Assembly: GCF_004770995.1 (NCBI RefSeq) | Contig: NZ_RQHW01000016.1 | Coordinates: 124,001 to 188,000, forward strand | Reading direction: 5' to 3' | Length of the DNA: 64,000 bases | DNA from: Leptospira idonii | Lineage (GTDB): Bacteria; Spirochaetota; Leptospiria; Leptospirales; Leptospiraceae | Shown: positions 7,932-16,610 of the stretch, piece by piece | Layout of the letters: the number at the start of each line of letters is the position of its first letter | Position numbering within the stretch: the stretch's first letter is position 1 | The notes under the pieces: model-generated | What the model was told of the DNA's origin: nothing | Seen by the model: the letters and a program-made list of their open reading frames with translations, nothing else | Databases searched by the model: none | Program-made: the position numbers and the translations under genes

Positions 7932-8888
7932 CTATATCTCCAATTCTAAACTTTCATGCGCCATTATGATTTCTAATTTGCCGTGCGGATCAAACATTTC
8001 CTTATATTTCAAAGCTCTTAAATACACCAGATCCAATTTGTCGTCATCGTAAGACGGATCGTGATGAAACATGACTAACTTTTTCACTTTTGCACGAAGA
8101 GCGATGTCTGTGGCGATCGAAGCGGAACTATGCCCCCAGTCGATTTTTTGCAGAGACTCTTCGAAAGTGTATTGAGTATCGAAAACCAAAACATCCGCAT
8201 CTCTGAAATAATCGATGTAAGTATCTATATTTTCCATTTCGTCCAAATTGAATTCTGCATCGGAAGCAAAGATGATGCTTTTGCCGTTTTCAGTAAACCT
8301 GTAGGAATAACTTCCTCCGGGATGGCGAACTGCTTTACTAAATGCTATTATGTGAGGACCCAAGTGGAGTTCCTGTCCTTCCGGAGCATAGTGGAAAGTT
8401 TTTTCCGCAGCATAATGATCGAAGGAAACAGGAAAATGAGTGAACACGAATTGATGTTTGAGTCGTTCTTCCACGTTTTCCATGGAGGAATAAAATTCGA
8501 AATGATTGCCAGGCAAAAATAAAGGAACAAAAAAAGGAATTCCCTGGATATGATCCCAATGTGTGTGAGTGAGGATCCAATAGGCATGGCCTTTTCCTTT
8601 TCCGAAGGAAGATGCCATCATGGAGTTTCCCAGTTCTCTAAGACCGGTTCCTCCGTCTATGATGATGAGATTGTCGTCTTTGTCCCTGATCTCAACACAA
8701 GTCGTATTACCGCCGTAAGTTGAAGATGAGGAAAAACTGAGAGAATCCAAAAATTTGCGGATGCTTTGTTCGTTTTGGATATCGGTAGGGCTTACAATCG
8801 AGAGAATCTTCTCAATTTTTTGCTTAACCCCCTCCGGTCGGATGGGAGAACCGATGGAACCCCTGACACCCCAAAACTTAATTTTCAT
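7932..8888 (-). CDS. MBL-fold metal-dependent hydrolase
   Basis: Metallo-beta-lactamase fold protein of 318 residues. The signature HTHWDH is at about residues 108-113, with further ligand candidates in VRHPGG, FASDAEFN, WGHSSA and FHHDPSYDD. The N-terminus KIKFWGVRGS is typical of a bacterial cAMP-phosphodiesterase-like or RNase Z-like subgroup; in many homologues this group is attached to response regulators or cyclases. The substrate cannot be told from sequence. It is cytosolic and runs into glpK downstream. It is divergent from the STAS gene across an 86-bp AT-rich region. Confidence 0.85.
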   Translation of the reverse strand: MKIKFWGVRGSIGSPIRPEGVKQKIEKILSIVSPTDIQNEQSIRKFLDSLSFSSSSTYGGNTTCVEIRDKDDNLIIIDGGTGLRELGNSMMASSFGKGKGHAYWILTHTHWDHIQGIPFFVPLFLPGNHFEFYSSMENVEERLKHQFVFTHFPVSFDHYAAEKTFHYAPEGQELHLGPHIIAFSKAVRHPGGSYSYRFTENGKSIIFASDAEFNLDEMENIDTYIDYFRDADVLVFDTQYTFEESLQKIDWGHSSASIATDIALRAKVKKLVMFHHDPSYDDDKLDLVYLRALKYKEMFDPHGKLEIIMAHESLELEI

Positions 8889-8961
8889 TGGTCTTTTTGT
8901 AGTTTCCTTTTTTCAAAAAATCAAACGTTTTTTGATTGCTGGGTTGTCTTTCTTTTGTAGT

Positions 8962-8977
8962 CATAACTGTAGTTATG
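8962..8977 (+). promoter_or_regulatory. Palindrome overlapping the STAS gene start codon
   Basis: CATAACT (8962-8968), GT, AGTTATG (8971-8977): a perfect 7-2-7 palindrome whose right arm contains the ATG start codon of the STAS gene. No Shine-Dalgarno is visible. It may be an operator or a hairpin that controls initiation. Confidence 0.4.
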
Positions 8978-9280
8978 TTTGAATATAGAATCGATCGAAA
9001 TGGTGAAGAAGCAGTCGTTCTTTTCTCAGGCAGCTTTTCCGTCAGAGACTCGGCCAAGGTAAAATCGGAACTTCAATCTCTGACAAGTTCCGGTGTGAAA
9101 AAACTTATTTTCGATTTCTCCAAACTCACCTATCTGGACTCTTCCGGAATCGGAGTGATGCTCCACGCTTACACTTGGATCAAGGAGAAAAAGGGGTTCA
9201 TCCAAATTCAAAACATGTCCAACGAAGTGAAGACCATATTTACGATCTCCAATCTTCTGGATATCTTCAACGCCAAATGA
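8975..9280 (+). CDS. STAS-domain anti-sigma factor antagonist
   Basis: The 101-residue protein is a single STAS domain of the SpoIIAA/RsbV type. The phosphorylatable serine sits in YLDSSGIGVML. Such proteins bind and titrate anti-sigma kinases in partner-switching systems, and are released by PPM phosphatases such as the SpoIIE-type protein at 36047 in this window (inference, not shown to be a pair). ATG 8975 is chosen because the conserved domain begins at once with FEYRIDRNGE; the frame extends further upstream only to 8936. It converges on pssA. Confidence 0.9.
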   Translation: MFEYRIDRNGEEAVVLFSGSFSVRDSAKVKSELQSLTSSGVKKLIFDFSKLTYLDSSGIGVMLHAYTWIKEKKGFIQIQNMSNEVKTIFTISNLLDIFNAK

Positions 9281-9320
9281 CGAAAGAAGACATCCATCGG
9301 AAAACCCTAAGAAACTTTTT

Positions 9321-10076
9321 CTAAACCCTCAACTCCTGAATGGTATGGATGATAAAAGATACGATTCCGGAAAAAACGTAAAAAGCCACTGCTCCGTACA
9401 AAATATACGGCCAACGATACATTTCAACAACTAACAATAAAAATGCGACACCCGAAAGAACCACACCCAGCTTTTTCCAACTGAAAAGACCTCTCATCGC
9501 CACCTGAGGTTTGGAATATTTGATAGTAGAAACCATTAGAAGAGCCGTCAGAATGAAAAAAAGCATCGCAACGGTTTTAGGAACTTGTTCGATTCGAAAC
9601 ACCAAAGGAAAAATTCCCACGACCACTCCCGCAACAGGTGAAGGAAGTCCATGAAAAGAACCGGGATCATGAGCCACATTAAAACGAGCCAAACGATAGG
9701 CAGCACAGATCGGATATAGGGCTGCGATCAACATTCCGATCGGAAACAAATCGGGTCTGCCAAAGAGATCCATTTTATATTCGTATAAGAACATTTTGTA
9801 AGTAAGAAACCCGGGAGCGATTCCGAAGGTGGTTAGATCTGCCAAACTATCCAAGTCGGCACCCAATTCGGAAGTAGCATTCAAAGCGCGAGCCGCCATA
9901 CCGTCGAAACCATCGAATAACGCAGCCAAGATGATAAAAACCCCTGCCAGGGAAAAAAGGTCATGTGCGGGAGTTTTGGAAATGCCTACTTCGGAAACGA
10001 TGAGCATAGAAACGAACCCTAAGGTGAGGTTTCCTAAAGTGAGGGTATTGGGGATCCAAGTTAGTTTTTTTTTCAT
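9321..10076 (-). CDS. pssA: CDP-diacylglycerol--serine O-phosphatidyltransferase
   Basis: Makes phosphatidylserine, precursor of phosphatidylethanolamine, in the inner membrane. The CDP-alcohol phosphatidyltransferase signature DGx2ARx8Gx3Dx3D is complete (DGMAAR...G...D...D, about residues 60-83). Several hydrophobic helices follow, and the 251-aa length is normal for the type II (integral membrane) enzyme. The start overlaps the end of tsaD by 4 bp. Confidence 0.9.
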   Translation of the reverse strand: MKKKLTWIPNTLTLGNLTLGFVSMLIVSEVGISKTPAHDLFSLAGVFIILAALFDGFDGMAARALNATSELGADLDSLADLTTFGIAPGFLTYKMFLYEYKMDLFGRPDLFPIGMLIAALYPICAAYRLARFNVAHDPGSFHGLPSPVAGVVVGIFPLVFRIEQVPKTVAMLFFILTALLMVSTIKYSKPQVAMRGLFSWKKLGVVLSGVAFLLLVVEMYRWPYILYGAVAFYVFSGIVSFIIHTIQELRV

Positions 10077-11107
10077 ATAGTATTGGTTAGATTTCTTTTG
10101 GGGCTTACTTTAAAATTCAAAGGGGCGTTGTATCCCTTTTTCCACAGGTGATAGCCCAGACTTGCCACCATGGCTCCGTTGTCTGTGCAATGGATTTTTT
10201 TGCGAGGATAAAATAATTTCCATTTTTGTCTTTTTGATTCCAATTCCAACTCATTGCGCAGGCTTCCGTTGGCAAGCACCCCTCCAGCACAAATAACAGT
10301 TCGAATGCCCGTTTTTTTCACTGCCTTACGAATATTGCGGATCACTAATTCGAATGCTGTCTTTTGGAAATCGGAACAAACCCTCCCTACATCCAGGGAT
10401 TCTTTGGTCTGAGATTTTACATGGTAAAGCACAGCTGTTTTGAGTCCGCTGAAGGAAAATTGAATCTCTTCTCCCGATTCTTTCAAAAGTTTAGGAAACA
10501 AGGAAGGTAGTTTTCCCACCGACTTAGATTCATACAGAACGGCTTCCTTTTCCACAGGAGGGCCGCCGGGATAAGGAAGATCCAAAAGAGAGCTTACCTT
10601 GTCGAAAGCCTCTCCCAAAGAATCGTCCATCGTATCTCCGATCAATTCCATCTTTCCGAAATCATGATAAAGATAAACGGAGGAATTTCCTCCCGAGAGA
10701 AGAACACCTAACACGGGAAATTCGGGAAGTTCTTCTTCCAAACCTACTACTGCCAAATGAGCTTCCAAGTGATTCACCAAAACGATCGGCAAGGAATGAA
10801 CGAGAGAGATACAGCGAGCTAACTGCGCTCCTATCATCAAAGATCCCATTAGCCCGGGATAGGCACTGACCGCAACATACTTGATTTGCTCCCAACTTAC
10901 ATTCGCTTCTTCCAAACACTCTTCCAAAAGAAGATTGATTTTTTCGAGATGGGATCTGGAGGCAAGTTCAGGCACGACTCCTCTATAAGGAGCATGGCTT
11001 TCGATTTGGCTGTATATTTTTAAAGATAGAAGTTCTCTGCCTTCTTTCACAATTGCGACGGAGGTTTCGTCGCAACTGGATTCGATTCCGATGCCGAAGG
11101 AGTCCAA
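10073..11107 (-). CDS. tsaD: tRNA N6-adenosine threonylcarbamoyltransferase TsaD
   Basis: TsaD transfers threonylcarbamoyl from TC-AMP to A37 of ANN-decoding tRNAs, working with TsaB and TsaE (not in the window). The ASKHA fold motifs are clear: GIESSCDETSVAI at the N-terminus, the metal-binding NHLEAHLAV, LSGGNSSVYL, the glycine-rich PYPGGPPVEKEA, and CAGGVLANGSLR. The length of 344 aa is typical. It lies 4 bp after ctpA and overlaps pssA by 4 bp, so the three read as one operon. Confidence 0.95.
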   Translation of the reverse strand: MDSFGIGIESSCDETSVAIVKEGRELLSLKIYSQIESHAPYRGVVPELASRSHLEKINLLLEECLEEANVSWEQIKYVAVSAYPGLMGSLMIGAQLARCISLVHSLPIVLVNHLEAHLAVVGLEEELPEFPVLGVLLSGGNSSVYLYHDFGKMELIGDTMDDSLGEAFDKVSSLLDLPYPGGPPVEKEAVLYESKSVGKLPSLFPKLLKESGEEIQFSFSGLKTAVLYHVKSQTKESLDVGRVCSDFQKTAFELVIRNIRKAVKKTGIRTVICAGGVLANGSLRNELELESKRQKWKLFYPRKKIHCTDNGAMVASLGYHLWKKGYNAPLNFKVSPKRNLTNTI

Positions 11108-11111
11108 AGGA

Positions 11112-12482
11112 TTATTTATCTTTGGAAAAACTTTGGATGGCTTCTTTTAACTGAAGATCCAATTCCAAATTCGGTTTTTGAGAAGAGGATCTGTATTCGC
11201 TGAAAATAAATACGCGGATCACTGGTTCGGAAATGGTAAGTTTCTCCGATTCCAAAAGAAGTTGGAAATCTTTCACTGCCTCTTCGTTGTATTCCGTGTG
11301 AGCCTCTAAGAAAGTTTTTAACTTATTTTTCTTTTGCAATTTATCGAATGCGAACTTATCTTCCTCGCTCGCCATAATGGGAGATACAACCACATTAGGA
11401 GTGATTCCTTTTCCGTGGATGGATGCTCCGGAAGGAGTGAAGTATTTTTGTGCGGTGACGGCAACTCCCGTTCCGTGAGAAAGAGGATGAATGAACTGAA
11501 CAGAACCTTTTCCGAAACTTTGGGTTCCTATGATTTTCGCTCTACCGTTATCCTGCAAAGCTCCTCCTAAAATTTCGGAAGCGCTGGCAGATCCACCGTT
11601 TAACAAAACAGCAACGGGAATATCCAAAAATTTACCGTCGGATTTGTCGGATCGATACGTGCGAACCAAAACACCCCCTCTTCCCCGAATGGAAACAATT
11701 TCTTTACCTGTGGGAAGGAACATGCTTGCGATGTCTACGGAAAGGTCAACGATTCCTCCGGGATTCATCCTCAAATCAATGACCAAATTTTTGGCGCCCG
11801 AATCGACCAGCTTGCGGATATGATCATAAAATTCTTTGGAGGTGGTTTCTTTTCCCATAAACTGAGCCAGTTTGATATAACCGGTTTTGGTTTCAGAAAG
11901 ATAACTGGAACGAATGTATTGAATGCGAATGAGTTCCCTGACTAGATTGACTACTAGGGGTTCTTTTTGGCCTTTTCTTTCTATCTTCATGGAAATGGAA
12001 GATCCCACTTCTCCCTTCATCAGATTCACAGAATCTGTAAGAGAGAGACCCTTTGTGCTTTTTCCATTGATCTCTATGATTTTGTCGTGAGGAAGAAGAC
12101 CTGCCTTCCAAGCGGGAGTTCCTTCCAAAGGAGCTACGATGACGAAAGAATTTTCCTGAAAGCTGACTTCCACACCGATCCCCCCGAAACTTCCTTTGGT
12201 TTCGTTTTGGAATTCCTTAAATTCATCCTTATCCATAAAACGGGAATGAGGATCACCTAAACTTTGTAAGGCCCCCTGAATGGCGCCGGTATAGATTTTT
12301 CTTTCCTCTACAGGATCGACAAAATCGTTTTCGATATAAGCGACTACTTCATGTAAAATCTGAAGATATACTTCTCCTTCTTTGGAAATCGCTTTCGCTT
12401 TTTCAAAGGGAGAAAAAAACAAAACAACCGTTAATAATGTAACTAAGCTCAGCCAAAGGATTCTTTCTTTTTTTTGGATCAT
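11112..12482 (-). CDS. ctpA: Carboxyl-terminal processing protease, S41 family
   Basis: A periplasmic tail-specific serine protease. It has an N-terminal signal or anchor (residues about 8-26), a PDZ domain (FGGIGVEVSF to about residue 180) and the S41 core with catalytic Ser in GGSASASEI and Lys in GTQSFGKGSVQ. The C-terminal 70 residues extend beyond the usual core. It lies one base downstream of a small lipoprotein gene, and both follow lexA. The likely role is processing of envelope or lipoprotein precursors; the specific substrate is unknown. Confidence 0.92.
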   Translation of the reverse strand: MIQKKERILWLSLVTLLTVVLFFSPFEKAKAISKEGEVYLQILHEVVAYIENDFVDPVEERKIYTGAIQGALQSLGDPHSRFMDKDEFKEFQNETKGSFGGIGVEVSFQENSFVIVAPLEGTPAWKAGLLPHDKIIEINGKSTKGLSLTDSVNLMKGEVGSSISMKIERKGQKEPLVVNLVRELIRIQYIRSSYLSETKTGYIKLAQFMGKETTSKEFYDHIRKLVDSGAKNLVIDLRMNPGGIVDLSVDIASMFLPTGKEIVSIRGRGGVLVRTYRSDKSDGKFLDIPVAVLLNGGSASASEILGGALQDNGRAKIIGTQSFGKGSVQFIHPLSHGTGVAVTAQKYFTPSGASIHGKGITPNVVVSPIMASEEDKFAFDKLQKKNKLKTFLEAHTEYNEEAVKDFQLLLESEKLTISEPVIRVFIFSEYRSSSQKPNLELDLQLKEAIQSFSKDK

Positions 12483-12483
12483 T

Positions 12484-12780
12484 TTAATTTCCGTAGATGG
12501 ATTCGTAAAGAGCGAGATTCTTTTCTTTCAAAGCTGACTTAGCTTTTTCTATGGGAAGACGATACACAGTGCAAGCTTCCTCAAACAGAACCTGATCGGA
12601 AGGAGCCGGTTTATCTACATCGGCAGTGAGACCCGTTTGGATTCTGTTTTGAGAGAAACGCTCTAACGCACGTTTCAAATCGTAAGGAGAGACAGTTTCC
12701 TTCTGAGGAGCACAATGAAGAAGGAAGAGGAACAAACCCACCCCGAGAAGGGTGAGTGGTTTCTGAATCGGAAAAGTCAT
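12484..12780 (-). CDS. Small hypothetical lipoprotein
   Basis: A 98-residue protein with a signal peptide and lipobox FLLHC (Cys23), followed by a charged helical domain containing one further cysteine (EEACTVYRLP). It is not recognised. It sits between lexA (38 bp upstream) and ctpA (1 bp downstream) on the same strand, so it is probably translated with the protease; a role as a protease partner or adaptor is conceivable but not shown. Confidence 0.75.
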   Translation of the reverse strand: MTFPIQKPLTLLGVGLFLFLLHCAPQKETVSPYDLKRALERFSQNRIQTGLTADVDKPAPSDQVLFEEACTVYRLPIEKAKSALKEKNLALYESIYGN

Positions 12781-12818
12781 ACCGCTTAGACCTTCCCTCG
12801 GAGAGGAAGCACGGTCAA

Positions 12819-13427
12819 TCAGTAAATTCGGTAGAGGCCGATGAGCTTTCCTACAATGACTGCTTTTTTCGTTTTGATGGGTTTCAGCCTGGAATTGCGA
12901 GGTTCCAAACGAACATGGTCTGCATCTTTATAAAACACTTTCAAAGTAGCTTCATTGTCGATGAGTGCGACCACAATCTCCCCGTTTCTAGCGGAGTCTT
13001 TCTTTTGAATGATGGCGATGTCACCGTCACTGATCCCTGCATCTATCATGGAATCGCCTTTTACCTTGAGAGCAAAGGTTCCCGGTTTGGAAGCCAGATC
13101 ATCCGGAACGGCAATGTATTCTTCAATGTTCTCTTCCGCCAAAATGGGAGAACCTGCTGCCACTTGTCCCAAAAGAGGAATTCCGGAAGCTCGAACCAGA
13201 AGTGCCTCTTCAGAGCTTCCTTTCAGAAGTTCGATGGCCCGACTCTGGTTCTTAGATGTTCGGATATAACCTTTTTTTTCCACTGCTTTGAGGTGGTCGT
13301 ATGCACCTTTCGCTGTGATTCCAAATTGATCCCCGATTTCACGAATGGTAGGGGGAAAACCTTTTTCACGAACAGTTTCCGTAATGAACTGTAGTACCTG
13401 TTCCTGTTTTTCTGTTAAATCCTTCAT
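12819..13427 (-). CDS. lexA: LexA repressor
   Basis: SOS repressor. The N-terminal winged helix-turn-helix (FPPTIREIGDQFGIT) is followed by the S24 autoprotease domain, with cleavage site Ala-Gly in VAAGSP, catalytic Ser in KGDSMID and Lys in EATLKVFY. RecA filaments trigger self-cleavage on DNA damage. I prefer the ATG at 13427 (MKDLTEKQ); another in-frame ATG lies 9 bp upstream at 13436. A TTGACA hexamer begins 30 nt before the preferred ATG, so the transcript may be nearly leaderless. I see no perfect TTTGN5CAAA SOS box next to it. Confidence 0.95.
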   Translation of the reverse strand: MKDLTEKQEQVLQFITETVREKGFPPTIREIGDQFGITAKGAYDHLKAVEKKGYIRTSKNQSRAIELLKGSSEEALLVRASGIPLLGQVAAGSPILAEENIEEYIAVPDDLASKPGTFALKVKGDSMIDAGISDGDIAIIQKKDSARNGEIVVALIDNEATLKVFYKDADHVRLEPRNSRLKPIKTKKAVIVGKLIGLYRIY

Positions 13428-13434
13428 ACTTAAC

Positions 13435-13463
13435 ATAAAAATAGGAAATATACGTTATGTCAA
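13435..13463 (-). promoter_or_regulatory. Candidate lexA promoter
   Basis: On the minus strand, TTGACA (13458-13463), a 17-bp spacer, then TTTTAT (13435-13440), 7 bp before the ATG at 13427. The -35 is consensus and the -10 is 4/6. The geometry implies a leaderless or very short leader. Confidence 0.4.
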
Positions 13464-13470
13464 CAAAGAA

Positions 13471-14652
13471 TTAGAGTTTCAAATACTCGCTTTTTAAAAC
13501 AAAGGAACCGTCTTTCACGATGGCATCTGTTTCCGAAACTCCAGTGATGAGTTCGACCCAAGATTCGTAACTTTTTCCTAAAGAAACCTTTTTCGCAGAG
13601 AACGAACCGTCCCCGTTTCTGACAAAAACGAAGTTTTCTCCTTCGATCTTATGAATACAATCGTTCGGAACCACTTTGATTTTGTTTTGCGAATTGTCGG
13701 ATACGACTCCTTTTACGCTCGCAGTTACACTTTGTCCCGGTCTGAGTTTCCCTTTTGAGTTTCTCACTTCCAAACGAATCTCAGCCGTTTTTTTAATAGG
13801 ATCGATTACGTCCGCTACATGGGAAACGACAGCCTTCAACTCTTCCGTGCTGGCTCCGATAGGAACCACTTTCGCCTCGTTTCCGACTTTGATGTAGTAA
13901 AGATCTTTTTCGAAAACTTCCAAGTTGATCCATAAAACGGAAAGATCCGCCACTGTGAATAAATTGTCTCTTGCATTCACCGCCTGACCGATGATTGCCT
14001 CTCTTTCCGTTACAACGCCGGAGATAGGTGTTCTGATAAAAAGATTTTTGGAATTGTATTTCCCCGCTTCCAAATTGGAAATCTCTCCGTCCGTAAGACC
14101 TAAATTCTCCAAAGCATTTCTGCTCGTTTCCATCTCGGCTTTAACTGATTTATAATCCATTAGAGAAAGCTCATATTCTTTTGCGGATGTTACTTTCTTT
14201 TCGTACAATTCTTTGGCACGATCCGCCTGCACCTTCAAAGCTTCCAGTCTTGCTCTTGCCTTCAGATAGTTCGCTTCCGTAGTTCCCAGATCCACGGATT
14301 GAAGAGAAGCCAAAGGAGATCCTTTTTTGACATGATCCCCTTCTTTGACAAATACGGAGAGGATCCTTCCGTTGACTCTCGAACCCACCTTAGCGACGTT
14401 ATTCATATCATAACTGACGGTTCCGGGAAGTTGAAGTTCTTCTTCCACAGCTCTCTCTTCCAAATACACAAGGGAGAAAGGATGATTTTGTTGGATCTCT
14501 TCGGAGATAGTGAATTTGGATTTATCCTCGGTCAAAGCTTCCGTCTTTTTCGAGCCTCCGAAAAACTTCACATAACCGAAGTAAATAAGACTGAGAGCCA
14601 AAACTCCCAAACTCGTTTGCCGAAAGATTTTTGTTTTGTAAAAAGGTTCCAT
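13471..14652 (-). CDS. RND efflux periplasmic adaptor subunit (CusB/CzcB type)
   Basis: Membrane-fusion protein linking the inner-membrane RND pump to the outer-membrane channel. It has an N-terminal membrane anchor (residues about 13-28), a barrel-sandwich hybrid half (GRILSVFVKEGDHVKKGSPL), an alpha-helical hairpin (residues about 125-200), the second lipoyl half (FIRTPISGVVTEREAIIGQ) and beta-barrel (LWINLEVFEKDL). No Met- or His-rich metal motif is evident. It is the last gene of the efflux operon, 9 bp after the channel gene. Its stop abuts the lexA promoter. Confidence 0.9.
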   Translation of the reverse strand: MEPFYKTKIFRQTSLGVLALSLIYFGYVKFFGGSKKTEALTEDKSKFTISEEIQQNHPFSLVYLEERAVEEELQLPGTVSYDMNNVAKVGSRVNGRILSVFVKEGDHVKKGSPLASLQSVDLGTTEANYLKARARLEALKVQADRAKELYEKKVTSAKEYELSLMDYKSVKAEMETSRNALENLGLTDGEISNLEAGKYNSKNLFIRTPISGVVTEREAIIGQAVNARDNLFTVADLSVLWINLEVFEKDLYYIKVGNEAKVVPIGASTEELKAVVSHVADVIDPIKKTAEIRLEVRNSKGKLRPGQSVTASVKGVVSDNSQNKIKVVPNDCIHKIEGENFVFVRNGDGSFSAKKVSLGKSYESWVELITGVSETDAIVKDGSFVLKSEYLKL

Positions 14653-14661
14653 AAAATATTC

Positions 14662-15987
14662 CTAATAATCCGAACTGTCCATCTTGCCTACGGCTGCACG
14701 AAATGATTCGAGAGCATTGTAGTATAAATAAATGATTTCATAATAACTTCGCAAAACGTTTAAATACGTTTTTTCCGCTTCGAGAAAAGTAACCAAATTG
14801 GAAGCACCGCGAACATACGCTAAACGGGACTTCTCCTGCACTTCCTTGTTTTTGTTCACCAAATTAAACTGTTTGTATTCCAAAAGCTGGGATTCTCTCG
14901 CCTGCAATTCTTTGATTGCGGCAGATATCTCAGACGTGATTTCGTTTCTTTTCGCTTCCACTTCAAACCCCAGTTTTTTATGGGATTCTTCGTATTTTAG
15001 AATCTCACCTTGTTTTCTGTCGAACATGGGAAGAGGAACCGTCGCATATAAACCTGTTACATTTTCGGCGCCTTTGTTCAAATACTCCATTCCCAAAGTC
15101 AAAGGAGGAATCGCTTCCCTTTTTTTCAACTCAACATTCATCCTCTCTCTTTGCTGACGGAGTTTCAATGCGATCAAATCGGGACGGTTCTCCACATCGA
15201 AATCGTTCAGATCGATTCCGAATTCCTTGGTGGAAATAAATTCCAATCTTCCTTTTACCTTTAGAGGAATTTTAGTATCTGCGATTCCTATCAGAACTCT
15301 CAGGTTTTTGACCACCTGTGCCCTGAGAATCCTTGCGTTTCTATATTCACGATCGATCTGAATTCGTTCCAAAGTGAGCCTGTCGTATTCCAGAAAGGAA
15401 ATGTCTCCCTTCTCCGCCCTCAGTTTGGTAAGATCCAATAGATCTTGATAGTTCTCCAAAAACTCTTTTTGGAAAGTGATTTGTTCTGTAACGTAAAGAT
15501 AGGTCCAAAAGTTTTGTCTCAGCCTGAGGCGAAACAATCTATCGAAGTCATTGAAACTTGCGATCGTAGCCATAAACTCTTGTTTGGCGACTTTCTCCCG
15601 TTGAGGAATCACTCCGCTTACATCGAAAGGTTGGTTATAAATCACAGAAGTTTCGGGAAGCCCCGTTCCTGAATTGGATTTGGCTCCCATAAACTGCTGC
15701 TGCATATTCACAACCGGATTGTAGTAGAGACTTGCGGTGATGATGTCCCCTCTCGCCATTCCGATATTTTGTTTTTCTTTCAAATAAAGAGGATTGCTGC
15801 TGACAGCGAAAGCTTCCAGCTCTTCCAAATTCCAGCGAGAGAATAGATCGTCACCGGAATCTTCCCCCGCAAATAGATTGTTTTGCTCGTTTGAATTTGG
15901 ATCTTTGATCGTATTTTCCACGGCTCCTAAAAAGCCGAAGGAGAAAACACAAACCGCCAGAGCCAGATTACGAATTTGATCTTTCAT
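14662..15987 (-). CDS. TolC/CzcC-family outer-membrane efflux protein
   Basis: A 441-residue outer-membrane factor with an N-terminal signal peptide (residues about 1-24), then repeated long helices typical of the OEP domain (two copies, residues about 60-250 and 255-435). It forms the outer-membrane duct of the RND system. Its start overlaps the ppa stop by 4 bp and it is followed by the adaptor gene. Substrate specificity is set by the pump, not visible here. Confidence 0.88.
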   Translation of the reverse strand: MKDQIRNLALAVCVFSFGFLGAVENTIKDPNSNEQNNLFAGEDSGDDLFSRWNLEELEAFAVSSNPLYLKEKQNIGMARGDIITASLYYNPVVNMQQQFMGAKSNSGTGLPETSVIYNQPFDVSGVIPQREKVAKQEFMATIASFNDFDRLFRLRLRQNFWTYLYVTEQITFQKEFLENYQDLLDLTKLRAEKGDISFLEYDRLTLERIQIDREYRNARILRAQVVKNLRVLIGIADTKIPLKVKGRLEFISTKEFGIDLNDFDVENRPDLIALKLRQQRERMNVELKKREAIPPLTLGMEYLNKGAENVTGLYATVPLPMFDRKQGEILKYEESHKKLGFEVEAKRNEITSEISAAIKELQARESQLLEYKQFNLVNKNKEVQEKSRLAYVRGASNLVTFLEAEKTYLNVLRSYYEIIYLYYNALESFRAAVGKMDSSDY

Positions 15988-16610
15988 ACTGTTACAAATT
16001 TTTTAATATAATCTTCGATTCCGAATTGTATCACTCGGATCGCTTCTTCTCTGTTATATACTTCCGTAATTTCTACGGTTCCCGTAGAAGGAGAATTCGG
16101 GTCAAGTTTATAGGTCAAAAAGTAGTGATGAAGTTTGTTGATGAGAGCCTTGGGTGCTTCGGCAATATCTTTCATAAGTCCGAACACTTCGTCTCCTTTC
16201 AATACTGCGATGATTTTATCGTCAGCCTCTCCCTTATCGATCATACGAAGACCACCGATAGGAATGACCGTCAAAATCGTATTCCCATGGTTGATGGGGC
16301 TGGCACTTAACACACATATATCGATCGGATCTCCGTCGCCTACGATGTCTTTTCTTCCCACTACCTCGGAACAATGTTTTCCTGATGCTTCTCCTGAATA
16401 AGTTCTAGGTATGAACCCGTACAGAGTAGGAGAACGGTTGCTGTATTTTTGAGGACGATCTACGCGGATGAATCCGGAAGCCTTGTCGATTTCATATTTC
16501 ACAGGATCTTGAGGAGTGAGTTCGATAAATACATCGATCTCATCCGGAGCTTTAGGTCCGAGTTCAAGTCCATGCCATGGATGTGCTACGTAATAATTTG
16601 GTTTCATCAT
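15984..16610 (-). CDS. ppa: Inorganic pyrophosphatase, family I
   Basis: Hydrolyses PPi to two phosphates in the cytosol, pulling biosynthetic reactions forward. The Mg2+ site motif DGDPIDI is present, and the family I signature continues in [22 protein letters not shown]. The 208-aa length is within range. The surprise is position: it overlaps the RND pump gene upstream and the channel gene downstream by 4 bp each, so it is translationally locked into the efflux operon. Confidence 0.93.
   Translation of the reverse strand: MMKPNYYVAHPWHGLELGPKAPDEIDVFIELTPQDPVKYEIDKASGFIRVDRPQKYSNRSPTLYGFIPRTYSGEASGKHCSEVVGRKDIVGDGDPIDICVLSASPINHGNTILTVIPIGGLRMIDKGEADDKIIAVLKGDEVFGLMKDIAEAPKALINKLHHYFLTYKLDPNSPSTGTVEITEVYNREEAIRVIQFGIEDYIKKFVTV

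Noticed and set aside
12756..13394. 212-codon frame antisense to lexA
   Set aside because: It lies wholly opposite the well-supported lexA gene and has shadow-type composition.
13471..13483. Possible SOS box upstream of lexA (TTTGAAACTCTAA on the minus strand)
   Set aside because: Only the left half matches the reported Leptospira TTTGN5CAAA box, so it is not called as an operator.
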